Below, in pieces: positions 1 through 8,132 of a stretch of 17,099 nucleotides of DNA. The position numbers and the translations under genes were made by a program. The notes beneath the pieces are model-generated. The model made no database searches, was not told where the DNA came from, and saw only the letters and a list, made by a program, of their open reading frames with translations. This DNA comes from DATKZH01 sp964505295 (GTDB lineage: Bacteria; Planctomycetota; Planctomycetia; Pirellulales; Thermoguttaceae): positions 1 through 17,099 of the forward strand of contig CAZDHR010000114.1 in NCBI GenBank assembly GCA_964505295.1. Reading direction: 5' to 3'. Position 1 is the stretch's first letter; every line of letters begins with the position of its first letter.

Positions 1-1
1 C

Positions 2-604
2 TGGCACTGGCAGTACGACGGCCAGGTGCCGGCGTTTCCGGCCGTCTACGGCGGGGCGATCCAGATGTTCGGTCGGGCGTATCGCGGCGGGCCGACCAAG
101 GACCTCGCCCTGAGGATGAAGGCCGGCCAGCAGCTCGTCTACGGCGAGCAGATCGGCTGGATCAACCCCGGCGTGGTGAACGAAAAGGAGAACGCGGAGT
201 TCCTGCGCCAGGTGGTGCGGTTGCGGCACCGGTTGCGCCGCTACTTCTACGCGGGCGAGATGGCCCGGCCTCCCAAGCTGGTGGGCGAGATTCCCAAGGT
301 GACGGCCGACTGGCAGTGGAGCGGCGAGTGGCCGGTCACGACCGACGCGGTGATGCGCGGGGCCTGGGCACTGCCGAACGAGAACCGGCTCGTGCTCCTG
401 TTCGTCAACGTGGGCGACGAGCCGGTTGCTGCCCGACTCGATTTCGATGCCCGCGCCTACGGGCTGGACGTTGAGAAGCTCCGCGCCGCCAAGCTCACGG
501 CCGAAGGGGGGAGCGAAGAGACGTTCAGCAGCCCGCCGGTCTTCCAGCGGGAACAGACCTTCGCCCCGCGCACGTCATGGGCGTGGGAGCTGAAAACGGA
601 GTGA
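2..604 (+). CDS. C-terminal part of a DUF6259-like (glycoside-hydrolase-like) protein, 5' truncated
   Basis: The frame is open from base 2, so the gene begins before the window; 200 codons remain before the TGA at 602-604. The visible part starts WHWQYDGQVPAFPAVYGG and continues with FGRAYRGGPTKDLALRMKAG, GEQIGW and a basic stretch RLRHRLRRYFYAGEM. I recognise this as the end of the catalytic-barrel region of DUF6259 proteins, which are common in planctomycetes. After about residue 95 a beta-rich tail follows (RLVLLFVNVGDEPVAARLDF), like the C-terminal beta-sandwich of carbohydrate-active enzymes. A polysaccharide-related role is inference from that fold; no catalytic residue can be assigned from this fragment. 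A GTG at 26-28 is in frame but internal to the conserved region, so it is not the start. The next gene converges on it 37 nt away. Confidence 0.7.
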   Translation, partial: WHWQYDGQVPAFPAVYGGAIQMFGRAYRGGPTKDLALRMKAGQQLVYGEQIGWINPGVVNEKENAEFLRQVVRLRHRLRRYFYAGEMARPPKLVGEIPKVTADWQWSGEWPVTTDAVMRGAWALPNENRLVLLFVNVGDEPVAARLDFDARAYGLDVEKLRAAKLTAEGGSEETFSSPPVFQREQTFAPRTSWAWELKTE

Positions 605-641
605 CGGCGGCGCGCCCGGACCGGTCAGGCGTCCGTCTCGC

Positions 642-1133
642 TCAGCGGCTCTCGTCCAGGTGCGAGCTCCAGACGGCTGCGCCCTTCTCGTGCAAGTCGA
701 CCCCGCGGAAGAAGGCGTCGGCGATCGCGTCGAAGGGCGGGTCCTCGTAGCCTTCGACCGTAACGAGCTTGGGGCGGTGAACGGCGAAACCGTCGCTGGC
801 TTGGGCATTCCGGTACGGGACGATCATCTGGAACGATCGCGGCGGCGGGCCGTATTGGCGCGCCTCGACCACCAGCGAGTCGGTCTTGCCCGACTCCAGC
901 GTCACGTACGCATCGTAAAGGAGGACCGCGCTGGAGGCCTGATGCTTGTTCTCGACAAGCCACTGCTTCCCCGCGGCGACCGCTTCCTCCACGTTCTCCA
1001 GGGCAATCCGATCCATTCCCCGCTCCCCGTCTGCCTTCTCGTAAGCCAGCATGGGAAGGAGCGATTCTCCGTCCGACACACACCAGATTGCATGCGCCGC
1101 ATAGAACCCGGCCAGCTCGGCAGTAGTCTCCAT
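642..1133 (-). CDS. Hypothetical protein, 163 aa
   Basis: I do not recognise the family. The protein starts METTAELAGFYAAHAIWCVS and ends SSHLDESR. It is acidic and soluble-looking, with no signal peptide or membrane segment. An N-terminal helix is followed by alternating beta and alpha stretches such as SSAVLLYDAYVTL and SFQMIVPYRN. An acidic segment near residues 128-148 contains PFDAIADAFFRG. The amino-acid composition looks like a real protein, whereas the overlapping frames give Arg/Pro/Ala-rich shadow translations. The ATG at 1133 has only weak Shine-Dalgarno candidates (GGAAG about 12 nt upstream). It lies downstream of the toxin-antitoxin pair on the same strand, 160 nt away, so co-transcription is possible but not shown. 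Confidence 0.65.
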   Translation of the reverse strand: METTAELAGFYAAHAIWCVSDGESLLPMLAYEKADGERGMDRIALENVEEAVAAGKQWLVENKHQASSAVLLYDAYVTLESGKTDSLVVEARQYGPPPRSFQMIVPYRNAQASDGFAVHRPKLVTVEGYEDPPFDAIADAFFRGVDLHEKGAAVWSSHLDESR

Positions 1134-1293
1134 GGTCTCGCGTCACTTCCGTTCGAGGGAGGGGTTGTACCACGCGCCGATTTCAATCAGATTTCGTGAT
1201 CCTGGGAGTAAACGCGGATCGATCGACGCACGAGCGTTGCGCCAAACGTCGCCGTTTCCGATGCCGCTTGTCGGTTTCATGCCTCCACTCCGC

Positions 1294-1599
1294 CTACGGC
1301 TCTTGGGGGTCGGAGAACAATGCGTTCACGTCCCGAGAGCCGTGCAAGACCCTGACCACCCTGATCCGGCCGTCAACCACTTGGTAGTAGACGGCGTACT
1401 TGCCCACGACGAAGCTGCGAATCCCCGGCCGGAGCTCGCCGCGGAGTTGCTCGAGCAAAGGGTGTCTGGTCAAGAGCAGGAACTTCTCGTGGAACGTGGT
1501 CAGCAAGCGATCCGCAGCCGCCGGGTTGTGCTCCGCAACGTAGTCCCAGATTGCATCGAGATCGGCCTTCGCCAGTGGGGAGACGACGCAAGGGGTCAT
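1294..1599 (-). CDS. ParE/RelE-superfamily toxin of a type II toxin-antitoxin pair
   Basis: The 101-aa protein has the ParE-like layout. The N-terminus (VSPLAKADLDAIWDYVAEHN) matches the first strand and helical hairpin of the family, and the C-terminal strands (SFVVGKYAVYYQVVDGRIRV, then VVRVLHGSRDVNALF) are typical of plasmid-stabilisation/ParE proteins. Known ParE toxins poison DNA gyrase, while other RelE-fold members cleave mRNA; the sequence does not settle which applies here. The size fits the usual 90-105 aa. The ATG at 1599-1597 overlaps the antitoxin stop as ATGA (1599-1596), the classic arrangement for translational coupling with the antitoxin made first. The reading frame is intact. 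Confidence 0.88.
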   Translation of the reverse strand: MTPCVVSPLAKADLDAIWDYVAEHNPAAADRLLTTFHEKFLLLTRHPLLEQLRGELRPGIRSFVVGKYAVYYQVVDGRIRVVRVLHGSRDVNALFSDPQEP

Positions 1600-1871
1600 G
1601 TCCCGCTCTCGTGCGCCTCCAGACGCTCTCTGCCTCGCTGCTTGATATCCTCGAAGAACGCCGCGAGCGCCTGTTCATTTTCCAGCTCGATCCCGTCCCC
1701 TCGCTCGAGCTGTTCGAGACCTGCGTCGATTTCTCGTCGCAACTCGTACCGTCTCCGCTCGCGAAGCAAGCGGAGCCCCTCGCAGATCACTTCGTTTGGG
1801 GACCGATACCTTCCGCTGGCAAGCTCTCGTTCGACGAAGTGCTGAAGCTCGGGCGGCAATGGACCGGACAC
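1596..1871 (-). CDS. ParD-like antitoxin (ribbon-helix-helix type)
   Basis: This 91-aa protein should bind and neutralise the adjacent ParE-like toxin and repress the operon through its N-terminal DNA-binding part. The core LPPELQHFVERELASGRYRS followed by PNEVICEGLRLLRER matches ParD/CC2985-type antitoxins, and the remainder is an acidic toxin-binding tail (EQLERGDGIELENEQALAAF). I chose the GTG at 1871 because it starts just before the conserved domain, gives the usual length, and has a GGGGG stretch 9 nt upstream. A longer frame back to 1934 would add 21 residues that look non-homologous. The antitoxin precedes the toxin and overlaps it by 4 nt. Confidence 0.85.
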   Translation of the reverse strand: MSGPLPPELQHFVERELASGRYRSPNEVICEGLRLLRERRRYELRREIDAGLEQLERGDGIELENEQALAAFFEDIKQRGRERLEAHESGT

Positions 1872-2095
1872 TGGAGAATACCCCCAAATCAAGTTAACCC
1901 CTCCAATGGTAGCAGCAATACGAGACCGCGTCAACCTTGTCGCTTTCGGCGAGATTCATCTCTCCCGCATCGTTCTCGACACAGCGGGTCCGCGGGCCGG
2001 CTCCTGCGGGGCCAAGGTTTGCCTCCCCCCTCGCGGAAAGTACAATCGAGATCGCAAATCGGCCCGGGCCGACACGGACGATCCGGGCGCGCCGT

Positions 2096-2701
2096 CTACG
2101 ACGCCAGCTTTCGGCCCAGCGAGTTCGCCTTCTTGAGCGCGCTTTGCGGCAGCGTAGGCTCCCGGTCGCCGGCCAGGCCGAGGTAGAGGGTGCCGACGGT
2201 CTTGGCGCCGACGACGTTCGCGATTTTCTTGAGCGAGCCGACCGAGTGCATCATCAGCCGGCCCAGGAAGGCGGGAGCGGCGCTGGAGGTGACCAGGACG
2301 GCCTTCTTCGTCTTCGCCTTGTTCCTCAGCTTGGGGACCCCTTTCGGGTCCCAGGGCCAATAGGCGTAGCATATCAGCCGTTCCTGGAAGCGTTTGGTCA
2401 GGGCGGTGACGTCGCCGAAGTTGACCGGGGAGCCGAGCACCACGCCGTCGGCCTCGTCCATCTGGCGGAGGACGTCGGCCATGTCGTCGGGGATGACGCA
2501 CGTGCCCCGGCAATCGCTCGGCTCCTGCGTACAGGTGCGACAGTTGGTGCAGAACTCGACGTAGGCGTCGGTCAGGTAGATCTTCGACGTCTCGGCGCCG
2601 CACTCCGCGGCCGCGTCGAGGATCGCCGAGACCGCCTGGTCGATGGTCCCCTCTTTGCGATAGCTGCCGACAATGGCGAGTATCTTCTTGGTGGCATTCA
2701 C
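2096..2701 (-). CDS. Iron-sulfur flavoprotein / NADPH-dependent FMN reductase family protein
   Basis: The 201-aa protein has a flavodoxin-like fold. The FMN-phosphate loop is at residues 11-20 (VGSYRKEGTI) and a second flavin loop at 90-96 (GSPVNFG). Between them is a compact cysteine cluster, C51-x2-C54-x2-C57-x6-C64, with C68 close by. This fits the CX2CX2CX4-7C motif known from archaeal iron-sulfur flavoproteins (Isf), so a [4Fe-4S] cluster beside FMN is expected. The physiological electron donor and acceptor cannot be read from the sequence. The start is GTG at 2701, 21 nt after the stop of the oligoendopeptidase gene on the same strand, so the two are probably co-transcribed. Confidence 0.85.
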   Translation of the reverse strand: MNATKKILAIVGSYRKEGTIDQAVSAILDAAAECGAETSKIYLTDAYVEFCTNCRTCTQEPSDCRGTCVIPDDMADVLRQMDEADGVVLGSPVNFGDVTALTKRFQERLICYAYWPWDPKGVPKLRNKAKTKKAVLVTSSAAPAFLGRLMMHSVGSLKKIANVVGAKTVGTLYLGLAGDREPTLPQSALKKANSLGRKLAS

Positions 2702-2722
2702 GGCTTCGCCTGTCGATGGGGG

Positions 2723-4525
2723 TTAGAGCAGCTCGTCCAGCTCCTCGACCAGTTGGCCGAAGCGATCCAGGGCCGTATCGACGGCGTGGGGCTTTTCCAT
2801 GTCGACCCCCGCGTCGCGCAGCAGGTCCAGCGGGTCCTTGGAGCAGCCGCCCCGGAGGAAGCGGAGGTAGTCGTCCCGCTGGCGACGGCCGCCGCCGAGC
2901 ACGCGGTCGGCCAGGGCGATGGCCGCCGACATCCCGGTGGCATACTTGTAGACGTAGAACGCCCGATAGAAGTGGGGGATGCGGAAGCACTCCAGCGACA
3001 GCTCGTCGTCAAGGGCGAAGTCCGGCCCGAAGTACTTCTCCAGAAGCTTCCGGTAGATGCCCTGGAACGCTTCGAGCGTGAGCGGCTCGCCCGACTCGGC
3101 CACTTCGTGCGTGATCTTCTCGAACTCGGCGAACATCGTCTGGCGGAAGATGGTCGCCCGAACGGCGTCGATCTGCCGGTTGACGAGGTAGGCCCGGCGG
3201 CGTTTGTCCCGCGCCGCGGCCAGCAGGTGGCGGCTCAGAAGCTCCTCGTTGAACGTGCTGGCCACCTCGGCGACGAAGATCACGTAGTCGTAGTACTGGT
3301 AGGGCTGGTGCTTGGCGGAGTAGTGGCTGTGCATCGAGTGGCCGGCCTCGTGGGCGAGGGTGAACACGTGGTCCAGGAGGTCCGCCTGGTAGTTCATCAG
3401 GATGTGGGGGTCGCCGTCGTACGAACCGGCGCTAAAGGCCCCGCTCTGCTTGCCGCGGTTTTCGTAGCGGTCGCACCAGCGGCCCGTCAGTCCCCGCTCC
3501 AACGTGGCGCAGTAGTCGCTTCCCAAGGGCTCGAGGGCGGCGATCACCAGGTCGACGGCCTGGGCCCAGGTGTGCCGGGTTTGGAGCTTGCTGAGGATGG
3601 GGACGTAGGTGTCGTAGTGATGGAGGTCGCGCAACCGCATCTTGCGCCGGCGGACTTCGTAGTAGCGGTAGAGGGCCGGCAGGTGGCGATGGACCGAAGC
3701 GATCAGGTTGTCGTAGACCGATCCCGGCACCCGATCGCCGAACAGGGCCGCCTCGCGCGAGCCGGCGAAGTGGCGGGCCCGGGCGTAGTAGACGTCGCTC
3801 TGGATCGACCCGTTGAGCGTGGCGGCCAACGTGTGCTGGTGATCGGCGTACTGCCGGTAGAGCTTCGTAAAGGCCGTGCGGCGGACGCTCCGCTTGGGCG
3901 AGTGCAGGAGCGTCTGGTAGGTGGCGTGAGTCAATTCGACGCGGCGTCCCTTCTCGTCCTGCACGGCGCCGAACTTCATGTCGGCGTTGTCCAACTGCTC
4001 GAAGGCGTGGCTGGCCGCCTGGGCCATCTCGGTCTGCATGGCCAGGAGCTTCTCCTCCTTCGGCGAGAGCGTGTGCGGCTTGTGACGCACCAGACGCTTC
4101 AACATCAGCCGGTACGGGGCCAGGCGCCGGTCGGCGACGAGCTTCTTGAGCTTCCCGACGGGGATGGCAAGGATCTCCGGGCGGATGTAGCTGGCGGCCT
4201 GGGCCGCGCGGCTGGCGGCGCTGATGAACCGTCCATACATCCGCTGGTAGGTGCTGTTGGTGGTGTCTTCGGCGATTTTCAGATGGGCGTACGTGCCGAG
4301 CCGCTCGCCGGCGCGGTCGAAGTCGAGGTCGAACTTGAGGCACGCGGCCAGCGCACCGGGCCCCTCGGCCAGCTTGCCCCGGTGCTTCTCATAACCGACA
4401 ATCCGCTTCTCCCAGCGAGTGAAGGCCTTCTCCCACGCGCCGTCGTCGGGGAACAAGCGGGAGAGGTCCCAGCAGTCGGCGGGCTTCTGTTGGCTGCGGG
4501 AGAGGAGCCGTTTGGCCTTCTTCAT
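2723..4525 (-). CDS. pepF: Oligoendopeptidase F (M3B zinc metallopeptidase)
   Basis: The 600-aa length is normal for PepF, a cytoplasmic enzyme that hydrolyses oligopeptides. The zinc site is complete: HEAGH at residues 392-396 (H392 and H396 as ligands, E393 catalytic), followed by the third ligand E420 in VAEVASTFNEELL. The C-terminal half has further M3 features, including the Tyr-rich stretch around PYQYYDYVIF and FYRAFYVYKYATGMSAA. The N-terminus (WDLSRLFPDDGAWEKAF) matches the start of the family, and there is no signal peptide. The ATG at 4525 has a strong Shine-Dalgarno sequence, AAAGGA at 4537-4532. The iron-sulfur flavoprotein gene follows after 21 nt. The fabH-like gene lies 148 nt upstream on the same strand. 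Confidence 0.95.
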   Translation of the reverse strand: MKKAKRLLSRSQQKPADCWDLSRLFPDDGAWEKAFTRWEKRIVGYEKHRGKLAEGPGALAACLKFDLDFDRAGERLGTYAHLKIAEDTTNSTYQRMYGRFISAASRAAQAASYIRPEILAIPVGKLKKLVADRRLAPYRLMLKRLVRHKPHTLSPKEEKLLAMQTEMAQAASHAFEQLDNADMKFGAVQDEKGRRVELTHATYQTLLHSPKRSVRRTAFTKLYRQYADHQHTLAATLNGSIQSDVYYARARHFAGSREAALFGDRVPGSVYDNLIASVHRHLPALYRYYEVRRRKMRLRDLHHYDTYVPILSKLQTRHTWAQAVDLVIAALEPLGSDYCATLERGLTGRWCDRYENRGKQSGAFSAGSYDGDPHILMNYQADLLDHVFTLAHEAGHSMHSHYSAKHQPYQYYDYVIFVAEVASTFNEELLSRHLLAAARDKRRRAYLVNRQIDAVRATIFRQTMFAEFEKITHEVAESGEPLTLEAFQGIYRKLLEKYFGPDFALDDELSLECFRIPHFYRAFYVYKYATGMSAAIALADRVLGGGRRQRDDYLRFLRGGCSKDPLDLLRDAGVDMEKPHAVDTALDRFGQLVEELDELL

Positions 4526-4673
4526 CGGTGGTCCTTTCGGCGCGAAGTGCGTGGCAGCGATAACACGACCGGACGATCACGTCCGTCCAATCATAGATTT
4601 CAGACCACGGACATGGGAGCCCGAAAATGGGGACCGGCTCCACCACCGCATGGGGAGAGGAGGACTTTCCCGT

Positions 4674-5714
4674 CTACCAGCGCATCAGCACGGTGCCCCA
4701 GGCCAAGCCCGCGCCGAAGCCGCTGAAAAGGATGAAGTCGCCCCCGTGGATGCGGCCTTGGCGGAAGGCTTCGTCCAAGGCCAAGGGGATGCTGGCCGAG
4801 GAGGTGTTGCCGTAGCGGTCGAGGTTGTTGAACACTCTGGCCCGGTCGATGCCCAAATTGCTGACCGCGGAGTTGATGATCCGCATATTGGCCTGGTGGA
4901 AGATCAGCAGGTCGACCTCCTCCAAGGTGACGTCGGCGGCCTGGAGGACCTCGCCGATCGTTCGGGCCAGGACGCGGATCGCCCACTTGAAAATCGGCCG
5001 GCCTTCCATCTTGAGGAAATGGAGGCTGTCGGTCGACGGGTCGGCGGAGAAGGGCAACCGCGATCCGCCCATCCGCCGGCACAACAGGTCGGCCCCGGAG
5101 CCGTCGGACCCGAGGGCGTAGGCGACGAGCCCTTGGCGCGCGCTTCCCGGGGCGAGCAGCACCGCTCCGGCCGCGTCGCCGAACAGAGCGAACGTCCGCT
5201 TGTCGGCCGGATTGACCACCCGGGAGTTGCAGTCGGCCCCTATCACCAGCACCAGCCTGCTGGAACCGGTACGCACGAACTGCGCCCCGGTGACCATCGC
5301 GTAGATGAAGCTGGCGCAGGCCGCCTGGAGATCCATGGCCGGGGCGCACAGCCCAAGCTGATCCTGCACCAGGCAGGCCGTGGCCGGAAGGGGCATGTCG
5401 GGCGTGAACGTGCCCAGCAGGACCAAGTCGATGTCCTTCGGATCGACCCCGGCGTGCTCGATGCACCGCCTGGCGGCCTCGACGGCCAGGTCGCTGGTGG
5501 CCACCCCCGGCGGGGCGTGGCGTCGTTCGAGGATCCCGGTCCGCTGCACGATCCAATCGGCATCGAATCCCAAAGCGGCCAGATCCTCGTTCCTGACCAC
5601 GTTGTCGGGAACGCAGCTCCCCACGCCCACCACCTGGACGCCCAGCAGGCTCCCCAGTCGCGAGCGCTTCGCCTCGACGTTTAGCTCATCGGTTTTCTTG
5701 AGATCGCTAGCCAT
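4674..5714 (-). CDS. fabH: 3-oxoacyl-ACP synthase III (FabH family, KAS III)
   Basis: This enzyme condenses an acyl-CoA with malonyl-ACP to start fatty-acid synthesis. Counting from the ATG at 5714 (346 aa), the KAS III triad is present: Cys133 in LQAACASF, His273 in FHQAN and Asn303 in YGNTSSAS. The His-to-Asn spacing of 30 equals that of E. coli FabH. The C-terminal GFGAGLAWG motif is also typical. An in-frame codon at 5771 would add 19 residues without similarity to the family, so the ATG at 5714, with GGAA about 5 nt upstream, is preferred. The first 22 residues (ASDLKKTDELNVEAKR and following) are a modest extension. No other fab or acpP gene is adjacent, so a paralogue serving another acyl product is possible. 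Confidence 0.92.
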   Translation of the reverse strand: MASDLKKTDELNVEAKRSRLGSLLGVQVVGVGSCVPDNVVRNEDLAALGFDADWIVQRTGILERRHAPPGVATSDLAVEAARRCIEHAGVDPKDIDLVLLGTFTPDMPLPATACLVQDQLGLCAPAMDLQAACASFIYAMVTGAQFVRTGSSRLVLVIGADCNSRVVNPADKRTFALFGDAAGAVLLAPGSARQGLVAYALGSDGSGADLLCRRMGGSRLPFSADPSTDSLHFLKMEGRPIFKWAIRVLARTIGEVLQAADVTLEEVDLLIFHQANMRIINSAVSNLGIDRARVFNNLDRYGNTSSASIPLALDEAFRQGRIHGGDFILFSGFGAGLAWGTVLMRW

Positions 5715-5773
5715 GGCGTTCCAATTGCCGAGGGCGGTTCGGGGCCACCAACGGCCCGTCACGCCCCTCACGT

Positions 5774-5823
5774 GCGTCCTCGCTGATAAGCGGAACCCTG
5801 AAGACTACGGGTTCCGAGGACGC
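5774..5823 (-). promoter_or_regulatory. Two-tier hairpin in the predicted fabH leader
   Basis: The outer arms GCGTCCTC (5774-5781) and GAGGACGC (5816-5823) are perfectly complementary over 8 bp. The inner arms GGAACCC (5792-5798) and GGGTTCC (5809-5815) add 7 bp around a 10-nt loop. The two stems are separated on one side by a 10-nt bulge. The structure starts 60 nt upstream of the chosen fabH start and would lie in its 5' leader if transcription begins near 5894. There is no T-run, so it is not a simple terminator. A regulatory role is inference. Confidence 0.45.
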
Positions 5824-5900
5824 TTCTCAAGGCCTCCCCGCTCGGTTTCCGTATCGGGCCGCTCTCGCTCCCGGGCGATCTTGTCCCCACTGTCCGGAGT

Positions 5901-5929
5901 ATTATGCTTGTTGAGTCCGTCGGGGGCAA
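5901..5929 (-). promoter_or_regulatory. Candidate sigma-70-type promoter for fabH
   Basis: Read on the minus strand, TTGCCC (5929-5924) and CATAAT (5906-5901) are separated by 17 nt. They match the -35 and -10 consensus at 4 of 6 and 5 of 6 positions. Transcription would begin near 5894 and give a leader of about 180 nt containing the 5774-5823 hairpin. Chance matches of this quality are not rare. Confidence 0.3.
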
Positions 5930-6127
5930 TGAAGAACTCGGCGTGCATTTGGCTCTCTAGGGGGGTGCAAGCCAGACAGGATACCCGCTATCTTTGCGGT
6001 TTGAAGGGCGCTGGCTGCGATGATGCCGACGCGGGGGGTAGTCTCTTCGGGCATGATGCCAGGCGTTAGCCCGCTCTGTAGAGGGGCGTGGTGATTGGCC
6101 CCTTCCCAAGGATTAATATCGACGCTG

Positions 6128-6874
6128 ATGTGCGTACTGGCCATCCAATACCAGATCGCCAAGGACACCCCAATCCTACTGGCTGAGAATCGCGAGGAGC
6201 GCTTGGACCGCCCCGCGCAGGCACCGCGCATTCAGTCGGGCAGACCCCGCGTCGTCTGTGGGATCGACCGTAAGGCGGGGGGGACTTGGCTGGGGGTCAA
6301 CCAGCACCGCTTGGTGGTCGCCGTGGCGAATCGGCCCAAGACGACGGTCCCCGCCGAACCCCGCTCTCGGGGCATTCTCTGCCGGGAGTTGCTCGGTTGC
6401 CAGACGGCCAAGGAAGCGGCCGAGCGTGCGGTCCGCGAATTGCGGTCGGGTTGCTATGCGGGTGCCAATTACGTCTGCCTCGATGCCCGCTGGGGGGCGG
6501 TCGTCTACGGCGGCGACCGGACCAAGATCGTCGAGCTGACCCCCGGCCTCCATCTATTGACCAACGGCGACCTGGACGACCCCCGCGATCAGCGTCAGGA
6601 GTTCGCCCGGCGGCTCCTCACCCTTCAGCGGCTCGACTCGGCCGTCGCCTTCCTGGCAGTGGCCAGCCGGACGTTCTCTCGCAAGGCGAACTCGGACGGG
6701 CGCCGCGGCCTGATCGTCTCGCGCGGCGAATACGGGACCGTCTCCTCCACGCTTCTCTCGCTTCCCCCGAAGACGCAGAACGCCGTCTACCAGTACGCCC
6801 CCGGGCCCCCTTCCGACCACGGCTACGATGATGCATCGGCCCTGCTCAGGCAGGTGTTGTCGACGGATAAGTGA
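6128..6874 (+). CDS. NRDE (TANGO2) family protein
   Basis: The 248-aa protein begins MCVLAIQYQIAKDTPILLAE followed by NREERLDRP, the diagnostic N-terminus of the NRDE/TANGO2 family. Cys2 after the initiator Met is the conserved residue, and the name-giving NRDE motif appears as NREE at 21-24. Further conserved features are GGTWLGVN, the stretch GCYAGANYVCLDARWGAVVY and LLTNGDLDDPRDQR. The biochemical activity of bacterial members is not established; family members have been linked to heme or lipid metabolism in eukaryotes. The ATG at 6128 is chosen because it places Cys at position 2. An upstream TTG at 6095 would bury the motif. No signal peptide is seen. The gene stands alone and converges on the aminotransferase gene. 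Confidence 0.88.
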   Translation: MCVLAIQYQIAKDTPILLAENREERLDRPAQAPRIQSGRPRVVCGIDRKAGGTWLGVNQHRLVVAVANRPKTTVPAEPRSRGILCRELLGCQTAKEAAERAVRELRSGCYAGANYVCLDARWGAVVYGGDRTKIVELTPGLHLLTNGDLDDPRDQRQEFARRLLTLQRLDSAVAFLAVASRTFSRKANSDGRRGLIVSRGEYGTVSSTLLSLPPKTQNAVYQYAPGPPSDHGYDDASALLRQVLSTDK

Positions 6875-6881
6875 GCCGCCG

Positions 6882-6921
6882 ACCGGCCGAAGCCGCAAGC
6901 GGCTCTCGGGGCCCGGCCGGT
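6882..6921. terminator. Nested hairpin between convergent genes, possible bidirectional terminator
   Basis: The outer arms ACCGGCCG (6882-6889) and CGGCCGGT (6914-6921) are perfect complements. Inside them AGCCGC (6891-6896) pairs with GCGGCT (6899-6904) around AA. The structure sits in the 64-nt gap between two convergent stop codons, the position expected of a shared terminator. There is no T-tract on either side, so intrinsic termination would be of the GC-stem type or Rho-assisted. Confidence 0.45.
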
Positions 6922-6938
6922 GCATTGCCGAGCGCGGG

Positions 6939-8132
6939 CTACCGGCTGACAAACGCCTCGATCCGCTCGAGCGCCGCCTCCAGGTTTTCCATACTCGCGG
7001 CGAAGGAGAGCCGGGCGTAGCCCTCGGTGCCGAACGCGGAGCCCATCACGGTAGCCACGTTCTGCTGGTTGAGCAGCTCGAGGCACCACTGGGTGGAGTT
7101 ATCGACCTGGACCCCGCCGTACGCGCGCCCGAGGTGCTCTTGGATGTTGATGAAGGCGTAAAACGCCCCCCCGATCTCCGCCGAGCTCAGGCCCGGAATC
7201 TCGCCGATCCGGCGGCAGACGAACTCGCGGCGTCGGACGAACTCGGCCAGCATCTGCTCCACGCAGTCCTGGGGGCCGGTCAACGCCGCGATCGAAGCGT
7301 ACTGGCTGATGCTACAGGGGTTCGACGTCTCCTGGCTCTGAAGCCCGCTCATCGCCTTGGCCACGTGCGCCGGCGAGATGGTCCAGCCGATCCGCCACCC
7401 GGTCATCGCGTAGGTCTTGCTCACCCCGTTCACCAGGATCGTCCGCTCCTGGAGCCCGGGCCGGACGGTGGCGAAGCTGGCGAACCGGTGCCCTGCATAC
7501 ACCAGCCGCTCGTAGATCTCGTCGGAGACGACCAGCAGGTCACGTTCCAGGACCACGTCGGCCAGCGCGCCGAGCTCCTCGGGCGAGTACATGCTGCCGG
7601 TCGGGTTGGAAGGGCTGCAAAGGAGCAGCATCTTGGTCCGGTCCCCCGTCGCGTCGCGGAGCTGGTCCGGCGCGAGCTTGAAGTCGTGCGATTCGTCGGT
7701 CGGGACGATCCTGGGCACGGCCCCGGCCAGCTTGACCAGCTCGCTGTAGCTGACCCAATAGGGGGCGGGGATGATCACCTCGTCGGCGGGGTCCAGAAGC
7801 ACGGTGAACACGTTGTGCAAGGCGTGCTTGGCCCCGTTGGCCACGACCACTTGCGTGGGGGCATACTCTAGTCCGTGCGCCGCACGGTACTGGTCGACCA
7901 CCGCCTGCTTCAGTTCCGGGATACCGCTGGCGACCGTGTAGTGCGTGTGTCCGGCCTTCATGGCCTCCGCGGCGGCGTCGCAGATGTGCTTGGGCGTATC
8001 GAAGTCGGGCTCGCCCAGACTCAGGTCGTACACCGTCTTCCCGGCCGCTCTCAGCTCTCTGGCCTTCTGCGCCATGGCGATGGTCGCCGAGGGTTCGAGG
8101 GCCTGGACGATCTGCGAGATGGTTGCGGGCAT
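6939..8132 (-). CDS. Class I/II pyridoxal-phosphate aminotransferase (aspartate-aminotransferase-like)
   Basis: The 397-aa cytoplasmic enzyme should transfer an amino group between an amino acid and a 2-oxo acid using PLP. PLP-site landmarks are in order: GEPDFDTP (40-47), the ANGAKHAL phosphate-side segment (98-105), SPSNPTGS (173-180), D204 in SDEIYERLVY, and the Schiff-base lysine K239 in NGVSKTYAMTGWRIGW. The C-terminal substrate Arg lies in YARLSFA. The overall pattern is closest to the subgroup Ib aspartate/prephenate aminotransferases; exact substrate specificity cannot be fixed by eye. The ATG at 8132 has GGAG 8 nt upstream. It converges with the NRDE gene, and its upstream region carries the repeat element at 8232-8346. 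Confidence 0.93.
   Translation of the reverse strand: MPATISQIVQALEPSATIAMAQKARELRAAGKTVYDLSLGEPDFDTPKHICDAAAEAMKAGHTHYTVASGIPELKQAVVDQYRAAHGLEYAPTQVVVANGAKHALHNVFTVLLDPADEVIIPAPYWVSYSELVKLAGAVPRIVPTDESHDFKLAPDQLRDATGDRTKMLLLCSPSNPTGSMYSPEELGALADVVLERDLLVVSDEIYERLVYAGHRFASFATVRPGLQERTILVNGVSKTYAMTGWRIGWTISPAHVAKAMSGLQSQETSNPCSISQYASIAALTGPQDCVEQMLAEFVRRREFVCRRIGEIPGLSSAEIGGAFYAFINIQEHLGRAYGGVQVDNSTQWCLELLNQQNVATVMGSAFGTEGYARLSFAASMENLEAALERIEAFVSR

Larger units (their letters stand above)
5715..6127. other. Divergent intergenic region between fabH and the NRDE gene
   Basis: This 413-nt stretch separates two divergently transcribed genes and must hold both promoters. I see a structured hairpin (5774-5823) and a candidate minus-strand promoter (5901-5929), listed separately. 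Short frames across it give low-quality translations, so I see no further gene. No convincing plus-strand promoter for the NRDE gene was found; AAGGA lies 15 nt before its ATG, which is too far for a good ribosome binding site. Confidence 0.6.

Noticed and set aside
1937..4726. A 929-codon plus-strand open frame antisense to the flavoprotein and pepF genes
   Set aside because: Shadow of high-GC coding DNA. Its translation is low-complexity Gly/Val/Leu/Arg, and it opposes two genes with complete catalytic motifs.
4419..5684. Long plus-strand open frame opposite fabH
   Set aside because: Antisense shadow; composition is Gly/Arg/Asp-rich without domain features.
5902..6231. Short minus-strand frame spanning the start of the NRDE gene
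   Set aside because: Overlaps the conserved NRDE N-terminus on the opposite strand and has no recognisable features.
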